Below are positions 56,181-64,000 of a stretch of DNA of 64,000 nucleotides, piece by piece. The DNA comes from Chania multitudinisentens RB-25 (GTDB lineage Bacteria; Pseudomonadota; Gammaproteobacteria; Enterobacterales; Enterobacteriaceae). Position numbers and translations under genes: made by a program. The notes under the pieces are model-generated. The model worked only from the letters and a program-made list of their open reading frames with translations. It did no database searches and had not been told where the DNA came from. The stretch covers positions 124,001-188,000 of the forward strand of contig NZ_CP007044.2 in assembly GCF_000520015.2 (NCBI RefSeq), read 5' to 3'. Each line of letters opens with the position of its first letter. Positions within the stretch are counted from its first letter, which is position 1.

Positions 56181-56959
56181 ATATCACTACAGCCTCTACG
56201 TCCAATCAGGGAGAACGCGCGACTAATCAAGACCAACTCGGCGAAGTGGTTGGCCAGCGTTCCGCCTGTTTTGTTGTTTGCGATGGCATTGCTGGCCTGC
56301 CTGGTGGCGATATCGCCGCCAGTGTGGCTCGTGACACCATCCTGCTCAATTTTGACGGTGAAAAACACCTGGATGCCCAAAGCATCCGCCAGTACATTTC
56401 ACATGCCAACCGGGCTATCCACCAGCAACAGCTGCAAGCTGAACAATACAGCAAGATGGGCACTACGCTGGTGAGCCTGTTTATCGATCGTGATTACCAA
56501 CTCGCCTATTGGGCGCACGCAGGTGATAGCCGCCTGTATCTGTTTCGCCGAGGTTATTTATATGCCACCACTCGCGATCACAGCCTGATTCAACAAATGG
56601 CCGACGCCGGTTATCAAACCAGCGGCATCAACAGCAATCTCCTGTATTTCGCCTTAGGGATGAGTGAGGAACGCGATGCCACCTATGGCGATGTGCTGCA
56701 ACTGGAGGACGGTGACGTTTTCCTGCTGTGTACCGATGGTTTCTGGCACAACTTTACCCAAAAGGAGCTGGAACAATCATTGCACATGGTGAATTCCCCC
56801 AGCGAATGGCTTTCTCTGCTGCAACAAGCCTGGGATAAAACCGGTACTGGCACCAGTGTTGATAATTACAGCGCGATTGCCATCTGGATCGGTTCTCCAC
56901 AAGAAACCACCTTGTTGCATTCCCTCAGCGATGCTGAGCGCTTTCTTTCCCGTAATTAA
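56177..56959 (+). CDS. PP2C-type serine/threonine phosphatase (PppA-like)
   Basis: The 260-residue protein has the PP2C metal ligands NQD at 17-19, VCDGIAG at 34-40, AHAGDSRLYLF at 113-123 and LLCTDGFW at 183-190. It removes phosphate from proteins that the FHA partner recognises. Its start overlaps the FHA gene (ATGA). No kinase of the PpkA type is encoded in the window; if present, it must lie to the right of 64000 or elsewhere. Confidence 0.92.
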   Translation: MNITTASTSNQGERATNQDQLGEVVGQRSACFVVCDGIAGLPGGDIAASVARDTILLNFDGEKHLDAQSIRQYISHANRAIHQQQLQAEQYSKMGTTLVSLFIDRDYQLAYWAHAGDSRLYLFRRGYLYATTRDHSLIQQMADAGYQTSGINSNLLYFALGMSEERDATYGDVLQLEDGDVFLLCTDGFWHNFTQKELEQSLHMVNSPSEWLSLLQQAWDKTGTGTSVDNYSAIAIWIGSPQETTLLHSLSDAERFLSRN

Positions 56960-56983
56960 TGCGAATTACGCCAAGGCCCTACT

Positions 56984-57949
56984 ATGAAATATTGGATACC
57001 CGGCATTATTGCCCTGCTGATGATACCTGCCGTACAGGCTGTAGATTATCGATTGGCACATTCCCCCACGCTGCAACTTGAAGTCTTTATTGACGATGTC
57101 AAAAACAGCAACCCTGAAAGCTGGTGCATGAATAGCATTCCATTGCGCATCACCTCAGCACAAAGTACGGATACAAACGTTCTGAACGATTTCCTGCCGC
57201 GCGTGGGTAATTTGTTAGAAAAACAATGCGCCAAGGTAGCGCAACTCCTCTGGGTGTTGACCGACAAACAGGGGAATGAACTAGCCTCTGGCAGCGCCAG
57301 TAAAAGCCAAAGCTGGAAAGTGGTGGTGCAACCGGCGGTAACCAACTCATCCGACACCACTATTCCCCCTGCGGTTGCCGTGACCTCGCCGCTGGCCACC
57401 CAAGACACGATTGCGTCTTTTGCCCTACCACAAGGCTGCCAGTTCCGAACCTATTGGAACAGCGATCTCAGCGACAACGTGGTATTCGTTCCCAGCTCGG
57501 AGGAACTGCGTTGTGATGCCAACGATTTAGTCCAAGGGCCAGGGACGATTATCACCCAGCAAGGGGGCAGCAATCAGACGCATAGCGTGGTCTTTTATCA
57601 GGGATATCCGCTGGCCAATATCAATACCGATAATCACTCGCTGACGGTGATCGGTGCGAATGCCCAACGATTGATTTTGGGGGCATCAGACAGTTTCCTG
57701 GTGTTGCCTTTCAACCCGCAATCCTACGCCTGGGCATTCCAGGGAGAAGTGATTATTGAAATGACACGCGAGCAAGCAGCGGATCGCGCCGCCGTCAGCC
57801 AAAGAGTGGCCCGCGCCAACGAAACCTGGCGGCCATTGGTCACCGAGCAAGGGATCTCTCTCATATTCCGCCTGGTAGAAACACTGGCCGTTGATCGCGT
57901 TGATCCTGCCAGCGGCAGCTATTTGTCCGTTAATGATATGGCCTATTGA
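56984..57949 (+). CDS. Secreted T6SS-cluster protein of unknown function
   Basis: The 321-residue protein has a signal peptide (cut near VQAVD, residue 20-21) and no membrane segment after it. It has several Cys (at about 47, 77, 149 and 175) and a conserved-looking centre around FALPQGCQFRTYWNSDLSDN and GPGTIITQQGG. It lies between the phosphatase and tagJ, so it is translated with T6SS regulators. I cannot name a family with confidence. An envelope sensor or structural role is one possibility. Confidence 0.6.
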   Translation: MKYWIPGIIALLMIPAVQAVDYRLAHSPTLQLEVFIDDVKNSNPESWCMNSIPLRITSAQSTDTNVLNDFLPRVGNLLEKQCAKVAQLLWVLTDKQGNELASGSASKSQSWKVVVQPAVTNSSDTTIPPAVAVTSPLATQDTIASFALPQGCQFRTYWNSDLSDNVVFVPSSEELRCDANDLVQGPGTIITQQGGSNQTHSVVFYQGYPLANINTDNHSLTVIGANAQRLILGASDSFLVLPFNPQSYAWAFQGEVIIEMTREQAADRAAVSQRVARANETWRPLVTEQGISLIFRLVETLAVDRVDPASGSYLSVNDMAY

Positions 57950-57966
57950 TTTAGAGGGAACAGATT

Positions 57967-58791
57967 GTGAAGTCATTAGCCAACATGTTGCAAGATAACA
58001 CCATTAACGGCGCGATCGCCCACGTGGAAAGCGATATCAAAACCCGCCCGACAGATGCCGATCTGCGTGCCGCACTGGTGCAATTACTGTGTCTTAGCGG
58101 GAACTGGCAACGCGCCAAAATGCAGTTAAAGTCCTGGCAAGCCCTGAAACCTATCGCGCAGCCAACCACGCTGTTGTTAATGCAATCGGTTGAAGCCGAG
58201 CTGCAACGTCAGGCAGTTTTCGCCGGCCATGCTTCCCCCATGCTGTTAAACCACGAAGAAAGCTGGATGATGCAGATGCTCCAGGCATTGCATCACGATG
58301 TCCAGGGTGAAAACGGCCAGGCTGAAGCCATACGCGATCGCGCATTGGACGAAGCAGCAGCCAGCAGTGGGCAACTCACCTTCGTTGCGGGTGGGGAAGC
58401 GCAAACCGAGGCGTTTGCCTGGCTGGCGGACGGCGACGGGCGTCTGGGGCCAATATGCGAGTTGGCTTTGAATGGCGGCTATTACTGGCTGCCTTTCACC
58501 GCCATTGCCAGCATCCAGTTTCAAGCCCCGCAAAGCGCCATCGATCTGGTCTGGAGCCATGCGCTGGTACGTTTGGTTGATGGGCGTGAACAAGTCTGCC
58601 AACTGCCCGCCCGCTACCCACTGCTTGCGGATGCTGACGATACTTTGCTGCTCGGTAAACGTACCGAATGGCACCCTTTAGGAGACAGCCAACACTATGT
58701 GGGCTCTGGCCTGAAAACCTGGTTGAGCGGTGAGAACGAATTCCCGTTACATAGCCTGCGCCAACTGACTTTTGATCAGGGCAACGGATAA
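57967..58791 (+). CDS. tagJ: T6SS accessory protein TagJ (ImpE/HsiE family)
   Basis: The 274-residue protein fits TagJ/ImpE, with an N-terminal helical part (about 1-140, TPR-like, PTDADLRAALVQLLCLSGNW) and a C-terminal part with GGYYWLPFTAIASIQF and LGDSQHYVGSGLK. TagJ binds the TssB helix of the contracted sheath for recycling with ClpV. The GTG at 57967 follows AGAGGGAA. Its stop overlaps the tssE start (TAATG). Confidence 0.9.
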   Translation: MKSLANMLQDNTINGAIAHVESDIKTRPTDADLRAALVQLLCLSGNWQRAKMQLKSWQALKPIAQPTTLLLMQSVEAELQRQAVFAGHASPMLLNHEESWMMQMLQALHHDVQGENGQAEAIRDRALDEAAASSGQLTFVAGGEAQTEAFAWLADGDGRLGPICELALNGGYYWLPFTAIASIQFQAPQSAIDLVWSHALVRLVDGREQVCQLPARYPLLADADDTLLLGKRTEWHPLGDSQHYVGSGLKTWLSGENEFPLHSLRQLTFDQGNG

Positions 58792-59360
58792 TGAGCAGCA
58801 AGACTCTCCCTCATAGCGGCGATCTGCGGCAGCAGGGGCATTATTTCCGGCAGAACAGTGAGCGCCTGACATCGCGCGACAGAATGCAACCCGTCTTGAT
58901 CGATCTTCTGACCGACCATGAACCGCAGAAAAAACAGGAGGCTGCCGCACGCAATTTGCTGTCGCCGGGTGAATTACGTCATCGGGTACTGCGCGATCTG
59001 CAATGGTTATTCAACTGCGTCAACAATGAATCAAGCCTCGATCTGGAAGCTTATCCGCAGGTACGCCGCTCAACGCTCAACTATGGCATAGCGTCAATGG
59101 CGGGCAAGCGTATGTCTGATATCGAGTGGCCGGATATCCAGCAGGCATTGACGAACTCCATCCTGACCTTTGAACCCCGCATCTTGCCGGACGATCTACA
59201 GGTACGCTGTATTTCAGATCCCCATTCGCTGGAACTGCATAACGTCCTGTCGATAGAAATCAAAGGCCGCCTGTGGTGCGTACCTTATCCGCTTGAGTTT
59301 CTGTTTCGCACTGACGTTGATCTGGAAAACGGCCACTTCGATTTAAAGGATGCAGGGTAA
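58791..59360 (+). CDS. tssE: T6SS baseplate subunit TssE
   Basis: The 189-residue protein is the gp25-like baseplate subunit, with GELRHRVLRDLQWLFNC, YPQVRRSTLNYGI and NILTFEPRI-like (NSILTFEPRILP). It joins TssF and TssG in the wedge. It has an N-terminal extension of about 35 residues rich in Arg/Gln before the gp25 core. It starts in the TAATG junction with tagJ. Confidence 0.95.
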   Translation: MSSKTLPHSGDLRQQGHYFRQNSERLTSRDRMQPVLIDLLTDHEPQKKQEAAARNLLSPGELRHRVLRDLQWLFNCVNNESSLDLEAYPQVRRSTLNYGIASMAGKRMSDIEWPDIQQALTNSILTFEPRILPDDLQVRCISDPHSLELHNVLSIEIKGRLWCVPYPLEFLFRTDVDLENGHFDLKDAG

Positions 59361-59363
59361 ACG

Positions 59364-61250
59364 ATGAACCGTAAACTTTTAGAGTATTACAACCGTGAAC
59401 TCACCTATCTACGCGAGATGGGCGCCGAATTTGCGGAAAATTACCCAAAAGTCGCGGGGCGTTTGGGCATGCAGGGCATCGATATTGCCGATCCTTACAT
59501 TGAACGCCTGATGGAAGGGGTGGCTTTTCTGACCTCACGCGTGCAATTGAAAATGGATGCCGAATTTCCCCGTTTCTCTCAACGGTTGCTGGAAATCATC
59601 TATCCCAATTATTTGGCGCCAACGCCATCAATGGCAATTGCGGAACTCCACCCGGACAGCAATAAAGGCGACATCAGCGCAGGGTTTCTGGTACCGCGAG
59701 GCACTATGTTAGACAGCCTGATGCTGAAGAAAAACGGCGTCACCTGTAGCTATACCACCGCGCATGATGTGACATTACAACCGGTGCGGCTCAAGGGGGT
59801 TGAGTTGGGCGGGCTTCCGGCCGATCTCCCCTTGGCAAGCCTGGGATTACAGCATAGCGGTGGCGTCAGCGCGTTACGCATCAAGCTGGAGTGCTACGAA
59901 ACGGTGGCCTTGAATCACCTGAAGCTCGACCAACTGATGTTCTATCTGTCTGGCAACGATATTCACGCTCAACAACTGCAAGAATTGATCATGCAGCATA
60001 CCGTTGGCCTGGTCTGCCAGACAGTCGAAGCGCAACCACAGCGGCGGGCCTTACCACAACATGCGTTGCAGCAAGAAGGGTTTGAGCCGGAACAGGCGTT
60101 GTTGCCCAACGATCTGCGTAACTTCGATGGCTACCGCCTGCTACAGGAATATTTTGCTTTTCCTGCGCGTTTCCAGTTTTTCAGCATTGGTTGCCTGCAA
60201 CCTCTGTTACAGAGTGTGCCGGAGGGTAAAAAAGCCCCTCGTCAGTTTGAGATCGTCCTCCTGCTGGATAAACAAGATCCTGCGCTGGAACGGGTAGTGG
60301 ACGTCAGCCATCTGACGCTGCACTGCACGCCAGTGATCAACCTGTTCCCCAAAATCGCTGAACGTATCTCGATCAGCGAAAAAAACCATGAATACCATTT
60401 AGTGGTGGATAACATCCGCCCGCTTGACTACGAAATATTCTCGGTACAGCGCCTGGTTGGCAGTTCACGTGAAAAACGGCACGAACAGGAATTCCGGCAT
60501 TTCTATGCCACACAAGGCACTGACAATAGTAACTATGGCGCTTATTTTTCGCTGCGGCGTGAACAACGTACACTCTCTGAACGCGCACGCCGTTATGGAA
60601 CCCGTACTGGCTACGTGGGCTCTGAAGTGTTTATCTCACTGGTGGATGAACACCAATCACCGTGGCACAGCGACCTTAAATACCTGAGCGCTGATGTATT
60701 GTGTACCAGCCGCGATCTGCCGTTGGCACTGTTGCAGCAGGAGCATGGGCACTTCGTGATGCCAGACTCACTGCCGGTCAAACAGGTTACGCTGAAAAAA
60801 GGCCCAACCCCACCAAGGGCGGCGCTGAGTGAAGGCATTACCACCTGGCAATTAATCAGCCAGCTACAGTTGAATTATTTAAGCCTGATGGATACCGATC
60901 CAGAGCAAGGTGCCGCCAGCCTGCGCCAGCTACTCAGCCTGTATGGCGATTTGAGTGAGCCGGCGATCGCCAAGAAGATCCAGGGGATACGCCATTGCAA
61001 ACTGCGGCCGATCCACCGCCGCGTGCCAGAACCGGGGCCCATTGTGTTTGCCAGAGGCATCGCGATTGACCTCACCGTTGACGAACAGGCATTTTCGGGC
61101 GGCAGTGCTTACCTGCTTGGCTGTGTGTTGGAACGCCTGTTTTCACGCATGGTTTCCATCAACTCGTTCACAGAAATGCAGTTGATCAGCCAACAGCGGG
61201 GAGAGATCGCCTGGTGGCCGGCACGCATCGGCAAAAGGGCACTGATATGA
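59364..61250 (+). CDS. tssF: T6SS baseplate subunit TssF
   Basis: The 628-residue protein has the TssF start (LLEYYNRELTYLREMGAEFAENYPKVAGRLG) and the domain order of TssF/VasA, with PRFSQRLLEIIYPNYLAPTPSM and VFISLVDEH. It makes the wedge with TssG and TssE. Length is typical. It begins 4 bp after tssE and overlaps tssG by 4 bp. Confidence 0.97.
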   Translation: MNRKLLEYYNRELTYLREMGAEFAENYPKVAGRLGMQGIDIADPYIERLMEGVAFLTSRVQLKMDAEFPRFSQRLLEIIYPNYLAPTPSMAIAELHPDSNKGDISAGFLVPRGTMLDSLMLKKNGVTCSYTTAHDVTLQPVRLKGVELGGLPADLPLASLGLQHSGGVSALRIKLECYETVALNHLKLDQLMFYLSGNDIHAQQLQELIMQHTVGLVCQTVEAQPQRRALPQHALQQEGFEPEQALLPNDLRNFDGYRLLQEYFAFPARFQFFSIGCLQPLLQSVPEGKKAPRQFEIVLLLDKQDPALERVVDVSHLTLHCTPVINLFPKIAERISISEKNHEYHLVVDNIRPLDYEIFSVQRLVGSSREKRHEQEFRHFYATQGTDNSNYGAYFSLRREQRTLSERARRYGTRTGYVGSEVFISLVDEHQSPWHSDLKYLSADVLCTSRDLPLALLQQEHGHFVMPDSLPVKQVTLKKGPTPPRAALSEGITTWQLISQLQLNYLSLMDTDPEQGAASLRQLLSLYGDLSEPAIAKKIQGIRHCKLRPIHRRVPEPGPIVFARGIAIDLTVDEQAFSGGSAYLLGCVLERLFSRMVSINSFTEMQLISQQRGEIAWWPARIGKRALI

Positions 61251-62329
61251 GTGAACAGATTGCTGAGCCTGACGCATTACCACCCTCCATGCCAAAACGC
61301 ATCAACGCGCTCTATCGTTTGCCGGACGATTTTTGGCAAAAACTGGAGGAAGCGCCATACCAATATGATTTGTTCCAACTGCTACGGCGTATCGATGCTC
61401 AAGGGGGGCAGCCCTATATGCTCGGGCGGGCGCCACAGCCCAGCCATGACCTGCTGCGCCTGGGGCAGGAGCCCTCATTATCCTTTGCGCCTTCTACGCT
61501 GGCGCAGGTTAGCCAACGTGCAGGCAGCGCTTTGCATGAGGTTTCGATCTTCAGCTTTGGCCTGTTTGGCCCTAACGGCCCCTTGCCTTTACACATGACG
61601 GAGTATGTCCGCGAACGCCTGTATCACCACCAAGATCGCACCCTATTAGCTTTCAGCAACCTGTTTCATCATCGGCTCATCTCGTTATTTTACCGCGCCT
61701 GGGCCGACGCACAGCCGACGGTTTCTCTGGATCGTGCCGACAATCGGCGCTTTGATGAATATTTATCCTGCCTGACCGGCATTGGCCTACCGGCGCAGCG
61801 GTCGGGCGATAGCCTCAATACGCATGCGAAACACTTTATGGCAGGCCATTTGGTGCGCCACGGGCGCGATCCCGAAGGGTTAAGCAAAATTCTGCAAGAT
61901 TATTTCAACGTCTCCGTGCGTATCGTCGAAAACGTTCCGCACTGGCTGTGTATCGAAAAACGCGAACAGGCGCGCTTACAGGCCGGGCGGGGCGTGCCCC
62001 GTTTAGGGGAATCCGCGTTTTTAGGCATCGCTATGCGCGACGTTCAGCATAAATTCCGTATCGAACTGGGCCCGATGTCGCAGCAGAATTATGACCGTTT
62101 TCTGCCCGGCGCTGAGTTCTGCATACAGTTACGTGATTGGGTGCGCCAATATGTGGGCATTGAGTTTAGCTGGGAAGTCCGGCTGATTTTGGCACAAGAT
62201 CAGTTGAGCGGCACACAACTCGGTGGCAACCAGCGCCTGGGGCTCAGTAGCTGGATGGAAAACCCCCAACGCCAGCACGATGCCAATGATCTGACGTTCA
62301 GCCCAGAGCCACTGGAAACACCCTGTTAA
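61247..62329 (+). CDS. tssG: T6SS baseplate subunit TssG
   Basis: The protein of 360 residues starts at the ATG at 61247, inside the tssF stop (ATGA). A start at 61214 would add 11 residues from the tssF frame. The TssG marks are YQYDLFQLLRRIDAQGG, FGLFGPNGPLPLHMTEYVRER and the basic region around AMRDVQHKFRIELGPMS. It completes the TssEFG wedge. Confidence 0.95.
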   Translation: MSEQIAEPDALPPSMPKRINALYRLPDDFWQKLEEAPYQYDLFQLLRRIDAQGGQPYMLGRAPQPSHDLLRLGQEPSLSFAPSTLAQVSQRAGSALHEVSIFSFGLFGPNGPLPLHMTEYVRERLYHHQDRTLLAFSNLFHHRLISLFYRAWADAQPTVSLDRADNRRFDEYLSCLTGIGLPAQRSGDSLNTHAKHFMAGHLVRHGRDPEGLSKILQDYFNVSVRIVENVPHWLCIEKREQARLQAGRGVPRLGESAFLGIAMRDVQHKFRIELGPMSQQNYDRFLPGAEFCIQLRDWVRQYVGIEFSWEVRLILAQDQLSGTQLGGNQRLGLSSWMENPQRQHDANDLTFSPEPLETPC

Positions 62330-62383
62330 TTATTTTTGTTGGAACCACGCTGCGTTCCGCCATTCTTGAATTCGAGGAAAATC

Positions 62384-64000
62384 ATGTCTGAAATCAGTCG
62401 TTCGGTGCTATTTGGCAAAATGGACAGCCTGCTATTCACTTCACTTGAAAGTGCAACGGCTTTTTGCAAACTGCGCAGTAACCCTTATGTTGAACTGGTC
62501 CACTGGCTGCATCAGTTAATGCAATCCCCCAATGGAGATTTGCAGCAGATTATCCAACATTTCTCCCTCAATGAAACACGATTAACCCAGAACATCATTG
62601 AGGCGCTGGATCGGTTGCCACGCGGGGCCAGTTCGGTTTCAGACCTCTCTGAACACATCGACAGCGCCGTTGAACGCGCTTGGGTTTATGGCTCACTGAA
62701 ATTCGGCGCCAGCCAAATTCGCACCGGGCACCTGCTCATTGGCATTCTGAAAACCTACAATCTACGCCATTTACTCAAAAATATTTCTCCGCAGTTCGAT
62801 ATGATCAACGTTGAACTGTTGGCTGACCAATTTATGACGATTGTCGCCAACTCCAGCGAAAATCCCCTGGAGCACACCGGCTCAGAATCGACTGCCTCGC
62901 CAACCCCCGCTTCTGGCGGCAGCGTACTGGCGCAGTACGCACAAAATATGACGGTTCGCGCCCGCAACGGTGAAATCGATCCGGTCTGCGGGCGTGACGA
63001 AGAGATCCGCCAGATTGTCGATATTCTGATGCGCCGTCGGCAAAACAACCCCCTGCTCACCGGTGAGGCCGGCGTCGGTAAAACCGCCGTTGTTGAGGGC
63101 TTGGCGCTGCGTATTGCAACGGGCGAGGTTCCCCCACAGCTGCGCGATGTGCAACTGTACCTACTGGACATTGGCATACTGCAAGCCGGAGCTGGCGTAA
63201 AAGGTGAATTTGAAAAGCGCTTGCAGGCGCTGATCACCGAAGTGCAATCCAGCCCAACGCCGATCATTTTATTTATCGATGAAATCCATACGTTAATCGG
63301 TGCCGGTGGAGCCCAGGGAACCGGTGATGCCGCCAATCTGTTAAAACCCGCCTTGGCACGGGGCCAATTACGTACCATTGGCGCCACCACCTGGTCAGAG
63401 TATAAAAAATACATTGAGAAAGATCCGGCGCTGACCCGCCGATTCCAGGTGGTGCAGGTCCATGAACCCAAGGAAGAAAAAGCCTTGCTGATGCTACGCA
63501 GCATCGTCAGCCCGCTGGAGCAACACCACCGCGTTCTGCTGCTGGACGAAGCCGTTGACGCCGCAGTACACCTTTCGCACCGTTACATTCCAGCTCGTCA
63601 GTTGCCGGACAAAGCCGTGGCGTTACTGGATACCGCCTGCGCCCGGGTGGCCGTTAGCCAACACGCAGAACCTGCGCAGGTGGAAGATTGCCGCCACCGG
63701 ATCGAAGCATTGCAAATTGAACTGGGCATTGCGTTACGTGAAACCCAGGTGGGTATCGGCAATCCACAGCGTTCCGCAGCAATTGAAGCTCAACTGGAAG
63801 AACTGCGTGAACAACTGGCGCAGCTGACCGAGCGTTGGCAGCAGGAGTTGGGGCTGATTCAACAAACCATCGCACTGCGGGCTCAATTGCATCAGCAAAG
63901 CCACGAGCCTCAACAGGGCCAGCTTGAAGAAGCCCCCTTCTCGGCAGAGGAACTGCGGGCTCAATTGGCTGAATTACAACAACAGCTTGATGAATTGCAG
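62384..64000 (+). CDS. clpV: T6SS recycling ATPase ClpV (TssH), N-terminal part
   Basis: From the ATG at 62384 (GAGGAAA upstream) 539 codons run in frame to the right edge without a stop. They encode an N-domain with a double Clp repeat (about 1-155), the first AAA domain with Walker A GEAGVGKT at 227-234 and Walker B LFIDE at 296-300, and the start of the coiled-coil middle domain (about 415-539, rich in Gln/Glu/Leu). ClpV disassembles contracted sheath. About 60 percent of the protein is seen; the second ATPase domain lies outside. Confidence 0.96.
   Translation, partial: MSEISRSVLFGKMDSLLFTSLESATAFCKLRSNPYVELVHWLHQLMQSPNGDLQQIIQHFSLNETRLTQNIIEALDRLPRGASSVSDLSEHIDSAVERAWVYGSLKFGASQIRTGHLLIGILKTYNLRHLLKNISPQFDMINVELLADQFMTIVANSSENPLEHTGSESTASPTPASGGSVLAQYAQNMTVRARNGEIDPVCGRDEEIRQIVDILMRRRQNNPLLTGEAGVGKTAVVEGLALRIATGEVPPQLRDVQLYLLDIGILQAGAGVKGEFEKRLQALITEVQSSPTPIILFIDEIHTLIGAGGAQGTGDAANLLKPALARGQLRTIGATTWSEYKKYIEKDPALTRRFQVVQVHEPKEEKALLMLRSIVSPLEQHHRVLLLDEAVDAAVHLSHRYIPARQLPDKAVALLDTACARVAVSQHAEPAQVEDCRHRIEALQIELGIALRETQVGIGNPQRSAAIEAQLEELREQLAQLTERWQQELGLIQQTIALRAQLHQQSHEPQQGQLEEAPFSAEELRAQLAELQQQLDELQ

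Noticed and set aside
62755..63504. A 249-codon minus-strand ORF opposite clpV
   Set aside because: clpV is certain from its AAA motifs on the plus strand; the antisense frame is Ser/Arg/Pro-rich and shows no domain.

Overview
The window looks like a chromosome of the Enterobacterales, most likely Serratia or a close relative in the Yersiniaceae. The basis is the near-collinear, closely similar enterobacterial ascGFB and ecpABCDE operons, a type I-F (Csy) CRISPR-Cas operon, a large type VI secretion (T6SS) cluster with Serratia-type Rap/Tai immunity genes, and base composition that is balanced except in a few AT-rich islands. The species assignment is inference.

Layout. (1) 1-7.8 kb, minus strand: a type I-F operon in the order cas1, cas2-3, csy1, csy2, csy3, cas6f. 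cas6f runs off the left edge, and any CRISPR array must lie outside the window. (2) 8.1-12.4 kb: the aryl-beta-glucoside (arbutin/salicin/cellobiose) operon ascFB with its divergent LacI-type regulator ascG, an AscG-like operator and several REP-like hairpins. (3) 12.4-14.7 kb: a lipoprotein with a polysaccharide-lyase-like domain, a chitin/cellulose-binding-like domain and a LamG-like domain. (4) 15.0-21.5 kb, minus strand: a type 1-like chaperone-usher fimbrial operon (major pilin, chaperone, usher, two-domain adhesin, minor pilin), followed by a LuxR-type regulator. (5) 21.5-22.8 kb: a 1.28 kb AT-rich non-coding divide. (6) 22.8-29.2 kb, plus strand: the common pilus operon ecpABCDE without an adjacent ecpR. 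(7) 30.1-64.0 kb, plus strand: a T6SS cluster that runs off the right edge inside clpV.

The T6SS cluster begins with a cargo/spike module: vgrG, an AT-rich array of six divergent small single-pass membrane proteins of DUF3592-like design plus a coupled 31-residue ORF, a DUF2169-pentapeptide fusion, a second pentapeptide protein, DUF3540, and a DUF4150 PAAR-like tip. Next come an SH3-like lipoprotein, tssJ, tssK, tssL(OmpA), tssM, tagF, tssA, tssB and tssC. A pocket of small secreted proteins resembling immunity proteins (one unknown, Tai4-like, Rap1a/Tai-like) separates tssC from hcp. An STY0301-like protein, an FHA protein, a PP2C phosphatase, an uncharacterised secreted protein, tagJ, tssE, tssF, tssG and clpV follow. 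Baseplate, sheath, membrane complex, tube and recycling ATPase are therefore all encoded.

The least explained parts are the array of small membrane proteins beside a VgrG with an unusual C-terminus, the immunity genes with no recognisable effector beside them, and a 26-bp piece of tssC that reappears inside the immunity pocket and looks like a recombination scar.
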